In this document: one piece after another, positions 39,480-46,362 of the stretch | Numbering within the stretch: position 1 is the stretch's first letter | How the letters are laid out: every line of letters begins with the position of its first letter | Source: an uncultured Opitutaceae bacterium | GTDB lineage: Bacteria > Verrucomicrobiota > Verrucomicrobiia > Opitutales > Opitutaceae | Direction: 5' to 3' | Assembly: GCA_937902925.1 (NCBI GenBank) | Contig: CALFNN010000017.1 | Span: 1 to 46,362, forward strand | DNA length: 46,362 nt | The notes under the pieces: generated by a model | The model's input: the letters and a program-made list of their open reading frames with translations, nothing else | What the model was told of the DNA's origin: nothing | Database searches by the model: none | Position numbers and translations under genes: made by a program

Positions 39480-40532
39480 TCAGCGAGAAGCAGGAAGCCG
39501 GGCGAACTCGGCGCGGGCGAGCGCGAGCTCGGAAAAGCCGGCCTCGCCGGTGGCGACAGACCGGGCGAATAGTTCGCGAGCCGCGCCGGGTTCGCCGCGC
39601 AGCAAGCGAAGCATCCCGGCAAAATAACAAGCCTCGCAGCGACGGCCGCGGGACGACCTGGTGTCGGTCGTGCCGACGGCGGCGAGGAGATCGGGCTCGG
39701 ACAAGTCTCCGGTCAGAAAACGACCGACACTCCTCAACCAGCCGTTTGGCCAGGTCGTCATCGCCAGGATGAGCTCGGATTGCCGGTCGTCGCGATGCAG
39801 CCGGCGAAGAATCACGCAGCGGAGCAGCCGGAGATAAGCCGCGTCGTCTTTCGCCAAATCGATCGCGCGGTCGAGGTCGCCGGCGGCGCCGGAATAGTCT
39901 CCGAGGCCGACGCGCGCGACCCCGCGTCCGGCGAAGGCGGGGCCGGCAGTGGGATTGATTTGGAGTTCGTGATCGAAGTCGTCGATCGCGCCGCCGAAGT
40001 CGCCCAACGCGGTCCGGGTGTTCCCGCGATTGATGTAGGCCGCCCGGTGGTCGGGATTGGCGTCGATAGCCCGGTCGTAGTCGGCGAGCGCGGCTTTGAA
40101 ATCCCCGCGCGCGGCCGCGGTGACGCCCCGGTTGGCGAGCGCGTTGGCGTAGTCGGGCTTGATCGCGATGGCGCGGTTGAGGTCGGCCATCGCGCCATCG
40201 AGGTCGCCCCGGTCGCGCCGGAGGTTGCCGCGGTTGTTGAGGGCGAGGATGTGATTGGGATTGGCGGCCAGCGCGCGATCGTAGTCGGCCGTGGCGCCGG
40301 CGACATCGCCTTTCGCGCGGCGCAGCGCGCCGCGCGCCGTGAACGCATCGAAGGAACGCGAGTCCAGCTCGATCGCCTTCGTGAAGTCGGCGATCGCGCC
40401 GTCGTAGTCGCGCTGTCGCTCGCGCGCGAAGCCCCGGCGGACAAAATCGTCCGAGGTCGTCTGCGCGGCCAGCGTCGCAGGCAGACTGAAAATCAGGAAC
40501 GCGAAGCCGGGGTGGAAGACGAGAAGGCGCAT
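39480..40532 (-). CDS. Secreted TPR-repeat protein (long paralogue)
   Basis: This 350-residue precursor has a signal peptide (FAFLIFSLPATLAAQ). About seven TPR units follow, beginning RRGFARERQRDYDGAIADFT and continuing with NRGNLRRDRGDLDGAMADLN. The last 120 residues leave the TPR consensus and read CEACYFAGMLRLLRGEPGAA, then ATGEAGFSELALARAEF, a C-terminal domain common in bacterial TPR proteins. Two Cys occur close together there. ATG 40532 opens the signal peptide; an in-frame start at 40583 would precede it by 17 residues. Function is unknown beyond protein binding. Confidence 0.8.
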   Translation of the reverse strand: MRLLVFHPGFAFLIFSLPATLAAQTTSDDFVRRGFARERQRDYDGAIADFTKAIELDSRSFDAFTARGALRRAKGDVAGATADYDRALAANPNHILALNNRGNLRRDRGDLDGAMADLNRAIAIKPDYANALANRGVTAAARGDFKAALADYDRAIDANPDHRAAYINRGNTRTALGDFGGAIDDFDHELQINPTAGPAFAGRGVARVGLGDYSGAAGDLDRAIDLAKDDAAYLRLLRCVILRRLHRDDRQSELILAMTTWPNGWLRSVGRFLTGDLSEPDLLAAVGTTDTRSSRGRRCEACYFAGMLRLLRGEPGAARELFARSVATGEAGFSELALARAEFARLPASR

Positions 40533-40611
40533 CGCAGTGCCGGGACCGGGGCGAATTCCGGTTCCGCCACGGCCACGATGCACTCCGCCCCGCGGGCGGC
40601 AACCGGCAATC

Positions 40612-41700
40612 TCAGCTCGCGAGCTTCGGCGTCTCGGCGAACGCGGCGTCGAATGATTTCAGCAGCGACGCGATGGTCCCGTCGGTTTCGTCGCCCATGT
40701 TCGAGATGCGGAAGGTCTTGCCCTTCAGCTTGCCGTAACCGCCGTCGATCACGAGCTGGTGCTTCGACTTGAGAATCTTGTTCAACGCCGCGAGATCGAT
40801 GTTCAGGTTGTTCGCGAAACAGTTGAGCGTGACGGAGCCGTAGCCTTCCCGGGGAAACATCTTGAAGCCCTTCGCGAGGACGTGGTCGCGGACCGCCTGG
40901 TTCAGGCGGGCATGGCGCGCGTGGCGGTTGTCGATGCCCTCCGCCGCGATGTCCTCGAGTTTCGATTTCAAGGCGTAGATGAGCGGGATGACCGGGGTGC
41001 TCGGCGTCATGCCGTTCTCGTGGTTCTTCTGGAACTCGAGAAAATCGTAATAGTAACCGCGGTCGGGGATCGTGGCGGCGCGGGCGAGCGCGCGCTTCGA
41101 GACCGAGATGAGCGACAGGCCGGGCGGGAGCGCGAGCGCCTTCTGCGAGCCGGTGATGAAGACGTCGATGCCGAGTTCGTCCTTCTTGATCGGCAGCGCG
41201 CTGAACGAACTGACGGTGTCGACGATCGAGATGACGTCGGGAAACTCGCGGGCGACCTGCATGACCGCGGCGAGATCGCTCATGCAACCGCACGAGGTCT
41301 CGTTGTGGATGATCGTGATCGCGTCGTAGGCCCCGGTGGCGAGTTCGCGACGCACGGCCGCGGGATCGACCGGCTGGCCCCACTCGAACTTGAGGGCCGC
41401 GGCCGACTTGCCGCAGCGGAGGGCAACGTCGTTCCATTTGTCTGCGAAGGCGCCGTTCATGCAGCTGAGGACCTTCTTTTTGACGAGATTGCGGATGGCG
41501 CCCTCCATCGAACCGAACGCGCTGCTGGTGGAGATGTAAACCGGGTCCTGCGTGTAGACCAGGGCCTGCAGGCCGGGCTGGATCGCGTTATACAAGGCGA
41601 CGAAGTCCGTGCTGCGGTGCCCGATCATGGGCTGCGACATGGCCCGGAGGGTTTTCTCCGAGACGGCGATGGGACCGGGAATGAAGAGTTTGTAGCTCAT
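40612..41700 (-). CDS. Class V PLP aminotransferase (alanine-glyoxylate / serine type)
   Basis: This 362-residue cytoplasmic enzyme begins [20 protein letters not shown] and has the fold-type I class V pattern. [17 protein letters not shown] binds the cofactor phosphate, [14 protein letters not shown] and [14 protein letters not shown] carry ring-contact residues including Asp161, and Lys187 in [14 protein letters not shown] forms the Schiff base. It would transfer an amino group from alanine or serine to glyoxylate or phosphohydroxypyruvate. In some lineages this group replaces SerC in serine synthesis, so that role is possible. The CATCCC-ATG start at 41700 is used. LpxK diverges from it with a 70-bp gap. 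Confidence 0.88.
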   Translation of the reverse strand: MSYKLFIPGPIAVSEKTLRAMSQPMIGHRSTDFVALYNAIQPGLQALVYTQDPVYISTSSAFGSMEGAIRNLVKKKVLSCMNGAFADKWNDVALRCGKSAAALKFEWGQPVDPAAVRRELATGAYDAITIIHNETSCGCMSDLAAVMQVAREFPDVISIVDTVSSFSALPIKKDELGIDVFITGSQKALALPPGLSLISVSKRALARAATIPDRGYYYDFLEFQKNHENGMTPSTPVIPLIYALKSKLEDIAAEGIDNRHARHARLNQAVRDHVLAKGFKMFPREGYGSVTLNCFANNLNIDLAALNKILKSKHQLVIDGGYGKLKGKTFRISNMGDETDGTIASLLKSFDAAFAETPKLAS

Positions 41701-41770
41701 GGGATGTGCGCGTAGGCCCAGCGAAAACAGTTTACGCACCGCGGGGCGTCAACCTTCATTAGTGCCAGCA

Positions 41771-42985
41771 ATGTCGCCGCACTGGCTGAAGAAAAAATTC
41801 AACGCGCTCGAGCTCTACACGGTCGACGTGATCCTGGGGCGGCGGGCCGACACCGGCGCGGCGATTTATGGGGCATTCCTGCAGGTGCTGTCATGGCTGT
41901 TCAACGCGATCACGCAGGCGCGCCTCTGGCTCTACCGCCACCGGATCCTGCACGACCAGCCGCTGGGCTGCCTGGTGGTGGTGGTCGGGAACCTGACGGT
42001 CGGCGGGACGGGCAAGACCCCAGTGGTGGAGAAATTTGCACGGGCACTGCACGACCGCGGGCGCAAGGTCGCCATCCTCAGCCGCGGCTACAAAAGCAAG
42101 GCACCGCCGTTCTGGAAAAAATGGTGGTGGGGCATCACGCATGCCGAGGAACCGCCACCGCGCATCGTGAGCGACGGCAAGGCCGTGCTGCTCGACAGCG
42201 AGGAAGCGGGCGACGAGCCGTTCATGCTGGCGCGCAACCTCCCGGGCGTGATCGTGCTCGTCGACAAGAACCGGGTGAAGGCGGGCGAGTTCGCGATCAA
42301 GAAATTCGGCTGTGACACGCTCGTGCTCGACGACGGCTTTCAATATCTCCCGCTCAAGGGCCGGCTGAACCTGCTGCTCGTGGACAAGACGAACCCGTTT
42401 GGCAACGGCCACCTGCTGCCGCGCGGCATCCTGCGCGAGCCGATCAAGCACCTGCGCCGCGCAAGCTATGTTTTTCTCACGAAGTCCAACGGCCACCGCG
42501 ACCCCGACCTCGAGGCGCTCATCACGCGGCACAACCCGGGCGTCGATCTCATCGAGTGCGCACACCGGCCGCAGTATCTGCGCCGGCTCGGAAATTCCGC
42601 GGCCGCCACCAACGAGCGCGAGCCGCTGACCTTCCTGAAGGGCCGCCGCGTGCTGGCGTTCAGCGGGATCGCGACGCCGGAGAGTTTCGAGAAATTCCTG
42701 CGCGACTACGGGGCGCTGCTCGTCGCACGGGAGCGGTTCCTCGACCATTACCGGTTCGCCGACGAGGACATCGCCGAGCTGTTCGTCCGCGCCAGACACG
42801 AGGGCGCCGAGTGCCTCGTCACGACCGAGAAGGACGCGGTGCGGATGCCCGAGGGGCGCACCTGGCCGCTGCCGCTCTATTATCTGCGGCTCGAAATCGA
42901 CATCATCAGCGGCGCGGCCGACTTCGACGAAGCGGTGGGCCGGATCTGTTTTCCGCAGAGCGGGGCGCGGGCGGCGGCGAGCTAG
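41771..42985 (+). CDS. lpxK: Tetraacyldisaccharide 4'-kinase
   Basis: This 404-residue inner-membrane-associated kinase adds the 4'-phosphate to the lipid A precursor, the sixth step of lipid A synthesis, so the organism makes lipopolysaccharide. The N-terminal helix precedes the Walker A loop [19 protein letters not shown] (residues 73-84 core). Other family blocks are [57 protein letters not shown] and [14 protein letters not shown]. The insert [20 protein letters not shown] is longer than in E. coli LpxK. ATG 41771 is chosen because family homology begins there. Confidence 0.93.
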   Translation: MSPHWLKKKFNALELYTVDVILGRRADTGAAIYGAFLQVLSWLFNAITQARLWLYRHRILHDQPLGCLVVVVGNLTVGGTGKTPVVEKFARALHDRGRKVAILSRGYKSKAPPFWKKWWWGITHAEEPPPRIVSDGKAVLLDSEEAGDEPFMLARNLPGVIVLVDKNRVKAGEFAIKKFGCDTLVLDDGFQYLPLKGRLNLLLVDKTNPFGNGHLLPRGILREPIKHLRRASYVFLTKSNGHRDPDLEALITRHNPGVDLIECAHRPQYLRRLGNSAAATNEREPLTFLKGRRVLAFSGIATPESFEKFLRDYGALLVARERFLDHYRFADEDIAELFVRARHEGAECLVTTEKDAVRMPEGRTWPLPLYYLRLEIDIISGAADFDEAVGRICFPQSGARAAAS

Positions 42986-43082
42986 CGCGGGCGACGGGTC
43001 GCGGGCGGCCGGCAGCGGGCCGGGGCCGGCGCGATTTTCCCCCTTGCGACGGGCGCGGCCCGCGGCGTTAGTTCGGGCCAAC

Positions 43083-44213
43083 ATGATCATCGATCCTCGT
43101 TTCTCCCAGCTGGCCGAGGGGCTGACTGGATTTTCCACGGCCCTCGAGAAGGGCGAGCGCGTGCTGATCGACGCTTTTGACGTGCCCGACGCGATGGTGA
43201 TCGCGTTGATCCGCGCGGCGCGAAAACGCGGGGCGCACCCTTACGTGCAGATTCACCGGGCGCGGATCACCCGGGAGCTTTCGCTCGGGGCCGAGGAGGC
43301 GCAGTTTGCGCCGCATGCCGCCGTCGAGCTCGAGCGCATGCAGAAGATGGACGCCTACATCGCGCTGCGGGGCTCGGAGAATATTTTCGAGGCGTCGGAT
43401 GTGCCGGCGGAAAAGGTGCAGCTGGTTTCGCGGTTGATGAAACCGGTGCTCGACCACCGGGTGGGGAAGACCAAGTGGGTCGTGCTCCGCTGGCCAAGCC
43501 CGGGCATGGCGCAGCAGGCGGGGTTGAGCACGGAGGCGTTCGAGGATTTCTATTTCCGCGTCTGCACGCTCGACTACGCGCGGCTGACGCCGGGCATGGA
43601 TGCGCTGGCCGCGTTGATGAAGAAAACCGACCGCGTGCAGATCAAGGGGCCGGGCACCGACCTGCGATTCTCGATCAAGGGGATCGGCGCGCAGCCGTGC
43701 GGCGGCCTCCGCAACATCCCGGACGGCGAGGTGTTCTCGTGCCCGGTGAAGGAGAGCGTCGAGGGCCACCTTCAATACAACGCGCCCACGGTTTATCTCG
43801 GGGCGTCGTTCGACAACATCCGCCTCGCGTTCAAGAAGGGGAAGGTCATCGAGGCGACCTCGACCAACACGAAGCGCCTGAACGAGATTCTCGATAGCGA
43901 TGCGGGGGCGCGTTACATCGGCGAATTCGCGCTCGGGTTCAATCCGCACATCCTCGAGCCGATGCGCGACATCCTGTTCGACGAGAAAATCGCCGGCTCG
44001 TTTCATTTCACCCCCGGCCAGGCCTACGCGGGCGTGGGCAACGGCAACAAATCCCAGGTGCATTGGGACATGGTCTGCATCCAGCGGCCGGAATATGGCG
44101 GCGGCGAGATCTGGTTCGACGGGAAGCTCATCCGCAAGGACGGCCTGTTCGTGCCGAAATCGCTGCACAAGCTGAATCCCGGCTACCTGCTCGGGCGGAA
44201 GGGCCCGGCTTGA
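43083..44213 (+). CDS. M29-family aminopeptidase
   Basis: This 376-residue protein matches the M29 (AmpS/AmpT) group of dizinc aminopeptidases that remove N-terminal residues from peptides in the cytoplasm. N-terminal blocks are [20 protein letters not shown] and [13 protein letters not shown]. The metal-binding half has [18 protein letters not shown] (Glu), [11 protein letters not shown] (Glu), and [18 protein letters not shown] (His and Asp pair). Signature residues are present. Start ATG 43083 matches the conserved opening; an upstream GTG is unconserved. A hairpin follows at 44222-44240, and an adenosine deaminase gene begins 51 bp downstream. Confidence 0.9.
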   Translation: MIIDPRFSQLAEGLTGFSTALEKGERVLIDAFDVPDAMVIALIRAARKRGAHPYVQIHRARITRELSLGAEEAQFAPHAAVELERMQKMDAYIALRGSENIFEASDVPAEKVQLVSRLMKPVLDHRVGKTKWVVLRWPSPGMAQQAGLSTEAFEDFYFRVCTLDYARLTPGMDALAALMKKTDRVQIKGPGTDLRFSIKGIGAQPCGGLRNIPDGEVFSCPVKESVEGHLQYNAPTVYLGASFDNIRLAFKKGKVIEATSTNTKRLNEILDSDAGARYIGEFALGFNPHILEPMRDILFDEKIAGSFHFTPGQAYAGVGNGNKSQVHWDMVCIQRPEYGGGEIWFDGKLIRKDGLFVPKSLHKLNPGYLLGRKGPA

Positions 44214-44221
44214 CCGGGCCG

Positions 44222-44240
44222 GGCGTCGCGTGACGACGCC
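44222..44240 (+). terminator. Hairpin after the M29 peptidase gene
   Basis: GGCGTCG and CGACGCC form a perfect 7-bp stem around CGTGA, eight bases after the stop. No T-tract follows, so it may attenuate rather than terminate before the adenosine deaminase gene. Confidence 0.4.
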
Positions 44241-44264
44241 TGGCGCTGTCCGCCGTTGACCGTC

Positions 44265-45239
44265 ATGCGCGATTTCATCCAGGCGCTCCCGAAGACCGAG
44301 ACGCACCTTCACCTCGAGGGCGCGCTGCCGTATGAGCTGTTGACGGCGTGGCAGCCGGACAAGTGGCCGGCGAATCCGCCGTTCTGCGCACGGAGCTACC
44401 GGTATGTGACGTTTCCCGATTTCGAGCGGATCCTGCTCGAGCACGCGCTGCCGTGGTTCACAAACCCGCAGCGCTATCACGACGCAGCGCAGGCCATTTT
44501 CGCGAAGCACGTCGCGCAGAACGTGCGTTACGTCGAGACGAGCTTTCACCTGCCGGTCACGAAATTCATCAACGTGCCCGGCCCGGAAATCATCGCGGCG
44601 ATCCGCGCGGCGGCCCCGCCGGGCCTCGAGGTGCGGATTTTTGCGGGCATGTTGCGCAGCGACATCACCGGCGACCTCCGGCCCACGATCAATCAATTGC
44701 ACAACTGGGAAGGACTCGCCGGGGTCGACCTGCACGGCTTCGAGCAGATGCCGACCGCGATCGAGACCGCGGAAGTGTGGGCGCGCGTGCGGGCGGCGGG
44801 AAAGGTCACGAAGTGCCACGCCGGCGAATTCGACGGACCGGCGCGCGTGCGCGAGGCGATCGAGCTGCTCGGCGTCACCCGGGTGCAGCATGGCGTCCGC
44901 GCGGCCGAGGATCCCGCGGTGGTGCAGCTGGCGGTGAAGCGCGGCGTGACGTTTGACATCTGCCCGATCAGCAACGTCGGCCTCAGGGTGGTGCGCGCGA
45001 TGCGCGAGCATCCGATCCGGCGATTGATGAAGGCCGGCGTGCGTTGCACGGTGAGCACGGACGATCCGCTGTGCTTCGCCAACTCTCTCACGGAGGAATA
45101 CTCGGCGCTCGCGCTGGAGCTGAACTTCACGCGCGGCGAGCTGGCCCAGGTAGCCCGCAATGGCTGGGAGGTCGCCGACGTGCCGGTCGCGGTGCGGCAA
45201 ACCGCGCTCGCGGAGATTGCGCGGCTGGCGGCGGCGTAA
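44265..45239 (+). CDS. add: Adenosine deaminase family protein
   Basis: This 324-residue cytoplasmic enzyme deaminates adenosine to inosine for purine salvage; a close relative, adenine deaminase, is the alternative. The zinc-binding start is [17 protein letters not shown] (His14, His16). Further signature blocks are [15 protein letters not shown] (Cys-His-Ala-Gly-Glu), [12 protein letters not shown] (His), [11 protein letters not shown], and VSTDDPLCF with the metal-binding Asp pair. The common SLNTDDP is VSTDDP here. ATG 44265 is used; a TTG at 44256 would add three residues. The pseudouridine synthase gene follows by 15 bp. Confidence 0.87.
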   Translation: MRDFIQALPKTETHLHLEGALPYELLTAWQPDKWPANPPFCARSYRYVTFPDFERILLEHALPWFTNPQRYHDAAQAIFAKHVAQNVRYVETSFHLPVTKFINVPGPEIIAAIRAAAPPGLEVRIFAGMLRSDITGDLRPTINQLHNWEGLAGVDLHGFEQMPTAIETAEVWARVRAAGKVTKCHAGEFDGPARVREAIELLGVTRVQHGVRAAEDPAVVQLAVKRGVTFDICPISNVGLRVVRAMREHPIRRLMKAGVRCTVSTDDPLCFANSLTEEYSALALELNFTRGELAQVARNGWEVADVPVAVRQTALAEIARLAAA

Positions 45240-45254
45240 CCCGGCGCGCGTTCG

Positions 45255-46277
45255 ATGCCCGAAACCTACATCGTGCCCGAGGGGGTCCGGCGCCTGCGCG
45301 CCGACAAGGCGCTCGCGCTCGCCTTTCCCGATCACAGCCGGACGGCACTCCAACGAGCATTCGACGCCGGGCTCGTCACCGCGGGCGGGACGGCCATCAA
45401 GCGGGATCACGAGGTCGCCGGCGGCGACACGCTCGAGTTTGCCATGCCCGACACCACGCCGGCGGCCCTGCGGGCGGTCGACATCCCGCTCGACGTGCTG
45501 TTCGAGGACCGGCATCTGCTCGCCGTCAACAAGGCCGCCGGCATGATCGTGCATCCCGGGGCCGCGACGGGAGAGGATACGCTGGTGCACGCGTTGCTGG
45601 CGCACTGCGCCGGCAGCCTGAGCGGCATCGGCGGGGTGGAGCGGCCGGGTATCGTCCACCGGCTCGACAAGGAAACGACGGGCGTGATCGTCGTCGCGAA
45701 GAACGACAAGGCGCACCGCGCGCTTGCCGACCAGTTTGCGACGCGCACGACCACGAAGGAATACCTGGCGCTGGTGAGCGGCGTCCCGCCGCTGCTCAGC
45801 GGCACGATCGACCGCGCGATCTCGCGACATCCGACTCACCGGCACCGGATGACGGTGGGCGAGGGCGGCAAGCCGGCGCGGACGGATTGGGAGCGCGTCG
45901 AGGCGTTTGGCGACATCGCCGCGCTGTTGCGCTGCCGGATTTTCACGGGCCGGACCCATCAAATCCGTGTGCACCTGAAGTCGCTCGGCCATCCGATCCT
46001 CGGCGACGCGCTTTATGGATGGAAGCCGGATGAACGGATGGCGAAACCGCCGGAGCGGGTGATGCTGCATGCGGAACACCTGGTCATCGCGCACCCGGTT
46101 TCCGGGAAGGAACTGGATTTGCGCGCGCCGTTGCCGGCGGATTTCGAGGCGCAGGTCGCGCAACTTCGCAAACTGGCGGTTGCTGCGGCCAAGGCGAGGC
46201 GGTCGATCGCGACACCGGCGAAACCGCGCAAGAAGCCGGGACCGCCGGCCTATCACGAGCATGAGGATCGGACCTGA
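45255..46277 (+). CDS. rluD: RluA-family 23S rRNA pseudouridine synthase (RluD-like)
   Basis: This 340-residue protein has an N-terminal S4-type RNA-binding segment (RTALQRAFDAGLVTAGGTAI) and the RluA catalytic domain. Blocks are LDVLFEDRHLLAVNKAAGM, PGIVHRLDKETTGVIVVAK with catalytic Asp138, TTKEYLALVSG, and FTGRTHQIRVHLKSLGHPIL. It converts uridines in 23S rRNA to pseudouridine, supporting ribosome assembly. A basic Ala/Lys/Pro tail (from about 300) may add RNA contact. It starts 15 bp after adenosine deaminase, so they may be co-transcribed. RluD is favoured over RluA or RluC by the S4 domain and length. Confidence 0.88.
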   Translation: MPETYIVPEGVRRLRADKALALAFPDHSRTALQRAFDAGLVTAGGTAIKRDHEVAGGDTLEFAMPDTTPAALRAVDIPLDVLFEDRHLLAVNKAAGMIVHPGAATGEDTLVHALLAHCAGSLSGIGGVERPGIVHRLDKETTGVIVVAKNDKAHRALADQFATRTTTKEYLALVSGVPPLLSGTIDRAISRHPTHRHRMTVGEGGKPARTDWERVEAFGDIAALLRCRIFTGRTHQIRVHLKSLGHPILGDALYGWKPDERMAKPPERVMLHAEHLVIAHPVSGKELDLRAPLPADFEAQVAQLRKLAVAAAKARRSIATPAKPRKKPGPPAYHEHEDRT

Positions 46278-46307
46278 CGCCGGGCGACCCGGTTCGGGAA
46301 GACGCCA

Positions 46308-46362
46308 CTAGCGGCGCCTCGGTTCCGTCAGCAGCTCGGCGGCGAGGCCGTAGCGGAGGTTG
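46308..46362 (-). CDS. Possible C-terminus of a gene continuing past the window
   Basis: On the minus strand an open frame enters from the window edge and ends at TAG (46308-46310) after NLRYGLAAELLTEPRRR. The spacing (31 bp beyond the rluD stop) and convergent layout fit a real gene end, but 17 residues do not allow a family call. Confidence 0.3.
   Translation of the reverse strand, partial: NLRYGLAAELLTEPRRR

Noticed and set aside
38923-40532. CRISPR-like or DNA-level repeats in the TPR genes
   Set aside because: The periodic similarity comes from coding of about 34-residue TPR units, not from a non-coding repeat array.
43068-46262. 1064-residue minus-strand open frame across the M29, adenosine deaminase and rluD genes
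   Set aside because: It is antisense to three well-recognised genes and Arg/His-rich without domains; it is a GC-skew artefact.

Overview
The window looks like a chromosomal segment from a high-GC member of the Verrucomicrobiota, most likely family Opitutaceae. The evidence is the strong G+C bias, many secreted carbohydrate-active enzymes of Opitutus type (CE15, CE12, GH28, GH106, DUF1080), the short PVC-type module in the papain-like protease, LpxK (so a Gram-negative outer membrane), and a monomeric NADP-isocitrate dehydrogenase. No rRNA, tRNA, CRISPR array, integrase or transposase was seen. The taxonomic call is inference.

Layout. 1-335 is a decayed SIR2-like gene of lower GC, on the same strand as the isocitrate dehydrogenase (351-2597). 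From 2.9 to 8.7 kb are a secreted subtilisin-like protease, a secreted beta-helix protein, a periplasmic metallo-beta-lactamase-fold hydrolase and two small envelope proteins. From 8.8 to 10.8 kb a secreted cupin diverges from a split spermidine-synthase-like pair. From 10.9 to 15.6 kb are an MFS transporter, xylulokinase and a secreted GH28 polygalacturonase. Facing them is a 1384-residue secreted protein (15674-19828) that joins a CE12 acetylesterase, a CE8 pectin methylesterase and a GH28 polygalacturonase through Ig-like spacers. A secreted bicupin and a DUF1080 hydrolase follow upstream on the same strand.

From 22 to 25 kb are a small membrane protein and two secreted peptidases (M20 and C1A). 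From 25 to 32.3 kb is a second polysaccharide cluster: a tightly coupled GH106 rhamnosidase, CE15 glucuronoyl esterase and CE12 acetylesterase operon, facing an oligogalacturonate-lyase-like beta-propeller. A REPIN-like inverted repeat separates them. From 32.5 to 46.3 kb content becomes more housekeeping: class II fructose-bisphosphate aldolase, two tandem LTxxQ-like envelope paralogues, topoisomerase III, two tandem TPR proteins, a class V aminotransferase, LpxK, an M29 aminopeptidase, adenosine deaminase and an RluA-type pseudouridine synthase.

How it fits together. The 10.9-32.3 kb stretch reads as a pectin and rhamnogalacturonan utilisation region without SusC/SusD genes. Esterases (CE12, CE8, CE15) remove acetyl, methyl and glucuronoyl esters. 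GH28 enzymes cut polygalacturonan, GH106 removes rhamnose, and the PL22-like propeller would split unsaturated oligogalacturonides. The ACS-type MFS transporter and xylulokinase are candidates for sugar import and phosphorylation. The most unusual item is the three-enzyme pectinase. Other notable signals are a frequent CCC immediately before ATG in place of Shine-Dalgarno sequences, a REP-like repeat family, and Arg/Gly-rich inserts recurring in unrelated secreted proteins.
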